Source: an uncultured Pseudobutyrivibrio sp. (GTDB lineage Bacteria; Bacillota; Clostridia; Lachnospirales; Lachnospiraceae). From it: a stretch of DNA of 64,000 nucleotides. Location: the NCBI GenBank assembly GCA_900546435.1, contig URCQ01000009.1, positions 1-64,000 on the forward strand, written 5' to 3'. The notes beneath the pieces are model-generated. The model did not search any database. It saw nothing but the letters and a program-made list of their open reading frames with translations, and was not told where the DNA came from. Shown piece after piece: positions 63,084 to 64,000 of this stretch (the first letter of the stretch is position 1; the number at the start of each line of letters is the position of its first letter). The position numbers were made by a program, and so were the translations under genes.

Positions 63084-63180
63084 CGACACTGACGGAGTTT
63101 GGCCCTGGAAATCAGGCAAATCGAGAACTTATTTCATATGCAAAAGAACAGGGAAAATTCTGGGAAAGGAAAGAAATGCC

Positions 63181-64000
63181 ATGGCAAAAGTAATTATGGT
63201 GCAGGGAACGATGTCCAATGCGGGAAAGAGTCTTTTGGTAGCGGGACTGTGCCGCGTGTTTGCACAGGACGGCTATCGGGTAGCGCCTTTTAAATCGCAA
63301 AATATGGCACTCAATTCTTTCATTACAAAAGATGGACTGGAGATGGGGCGTGCACAGGTGATGCAGGCGGAAGCGGCAGGGATAGAACCGGATGTAGATA
63401 TGAATCCCATATTGTTAAAACCAACGAACGACCATGGTTCACAGATTATTGTGGGAGGCCATGTGATTGGAAATATGGAAGCCAGGGACTATTTTTCATA
63501 TAAAAAACAATTACTTCCTGATATTGCTGCAGCGTTTCAACGTTTGGAGAAAAAGGCGGATATCATTGTGATTGAAGGAGCAGGAAGCCCGGCGGAAATC
63601 AATCTCAAAGAAAATGACATTGTGAATATGGGGCTGGCAGAATTAATTGATGCACCGGTTCTTTTGGTGGGAGATATCGATCGCGGTGGTGTGTTTGCCC
63701 AGTTGCTTGGTACCATCATGCTTTTGGAAGAAAAGGAAAAAAAGCGCATAAAAGGTCTGGTTATCAATAAATTCCGTGGGGATGCGACGATTCTGGATCC
63801 GGGTATTGTGATGTTAGAAGAGAAAGCAGACGTGCCGGTTGTTGGTGTCGTTCCTTATATGCAGCTTACCATTGATGATGAGGATAGCCTGAGTACACGT
63901 CTGGAGGAAAAGCAAAAGACGCTTATTAATATAGGGGTGATACGTCTGCCGAGACTTTCTAATTTTACAGATTTTAACGTGTTTGATCAGATTGCGGGTG
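63181..64000 (+). CDS. cobQ: cobyric acid synthase, 5' part (runs off the window)
   Basis: At least 273 residues from ATG 63181 after GGAAAGGAAAG; the 3' end is outside. The N-terminal synthetase domain has the ATP loop VQGTMSNAGKSLLVAGLCR, then APFKSQNMALNSF, IVIEGAGSPAEINL and LLVGDIDRGGVFAQLLGT. It amidates adenosylcobyrinate in the cytoplasm, a late step of cobalamin synthesis. The gene start overlaps the un-shifted end of the ATPase gene, so in the ancestral state both were translationally coupled. Confidence 0.95.
   Translation, partial: MAKVIMVQGTMSNAGKSLLVAGLCRVFAQDGYRVAPFKSQNMALNSFITKDGLEMGRAQVMQAEAAGIEPDVDMNPILLKPTNDHGSQIIVGGHVIGNMEARDYFSYKKQLLPDIAAAFQRLEKKADIIVIEGAGSPAEINLKENDIVNMGLAELIDAPVLLVGDIDRGGVFAQLLGTIMLLEEKEKKRIKGLVINKFRGDATILDPGIVMLEEKADVPVVGVVPYMQLTIDDEDSLSTRLEEKQKTLINIGVIRLPRLSNFTDFNVFDQIAG

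Overview
The window looks like the genome of a Gram-positive gut anaerobe of the class Clostridia, most likely family Lachnospiraceae. The base composition is AT-rich, Shine-Dalgarno sites are strong AGGAGG types, and the gene families are typical of that group: FRG and Rpn proteins, a QueT transporter, a TIGR01212 radical SAM protein, ATP-dependent PEP carboxykinase, a CbiK lipoprotein and several agr-type loci. This assignment is an inference from gene content; no rRNA or tRNA gene is present to confirm it.

Region 1 (1 to about 33850) is the right-hand part of an integrative and conjugative element (ICE). It opens with the C-terminal part of a large SNF2-type helicase, a SpoVG-like protein and a coiled-coil DUF6674-like protein. 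A chemoreceptor gene follows, preceded by a (GACA)n tract, and then a complete IS30-family insertion sequence. From 7.3 to 25 kb lies the most unusual cargo: two complete agr-type peptide quorum-sensing loci (regulator, kinase, AgrB protease and AgrD pro-peptide in each). They are surrounded by five alternating pairs, each a signal-peptide exoprotein followed by a leaderless protein, and by a sixth exoprotein preceded by a small membrane protein. Two different LytTR-type direct-repeat operators recur. A GGTCATTTTCTGCAA type (20-bp period) lies before the first exoprotein operon, before agrB-agrD of locus 2 and before the membrane protein/exoprotein operon. A GTTACACTT type (21-bp period) lies before agrD-agrB of locus 1 and before an XRE regulator. 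The ICE ends with small XRE regulators, a Spo0A-C-like protein, two resolvase-like proteins without the catalytic serine, a MazF/PemK toxin, a DUF6870 protein and three tandem large serine recombinases. Its right junction cuts an Rpn nuclease gene at about 33850.

Region 2 (33850 to 39200) is an accessory island: the broken Rpn gene, a two-gene FRG-domain plus membrane/MORN module, a second Rpn fragment and an intact Rpn protein. The two Rpn fragments share a 79-bp direct repeat and together make one complete, circularly permuted gene around the FRG/MORN module.

Region 3 (39.3 to 64 kb) is ordinary chromosome. It holds a VanZ-like protein, preQ1-riboswitch-controlled queT, argS with a radical SAM gene, the F1Fo ATP synthase operon atpBEFHAGDC, an HlyD/MacB-type ABC exporter, convergent pckA, a YitT protein and an LCP-family cell-wall ligase. 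The last part is a cobalamin-riboswitch-controlled operon: extracellular CbiK-like chelatase lipoprotein, small lipoprotein, binding protein, permease, ATPase with a 92-bp frameshifting tandem duplication, and cobQ running off the end.

Three loci look capable of slipped-strand or repeat-mediated switching: the GACA tract before the chemoreceptor, an A7 tract in the leader of an exoprotein near the agr loci, and the 92-bp duplication in the B12 ATPase.
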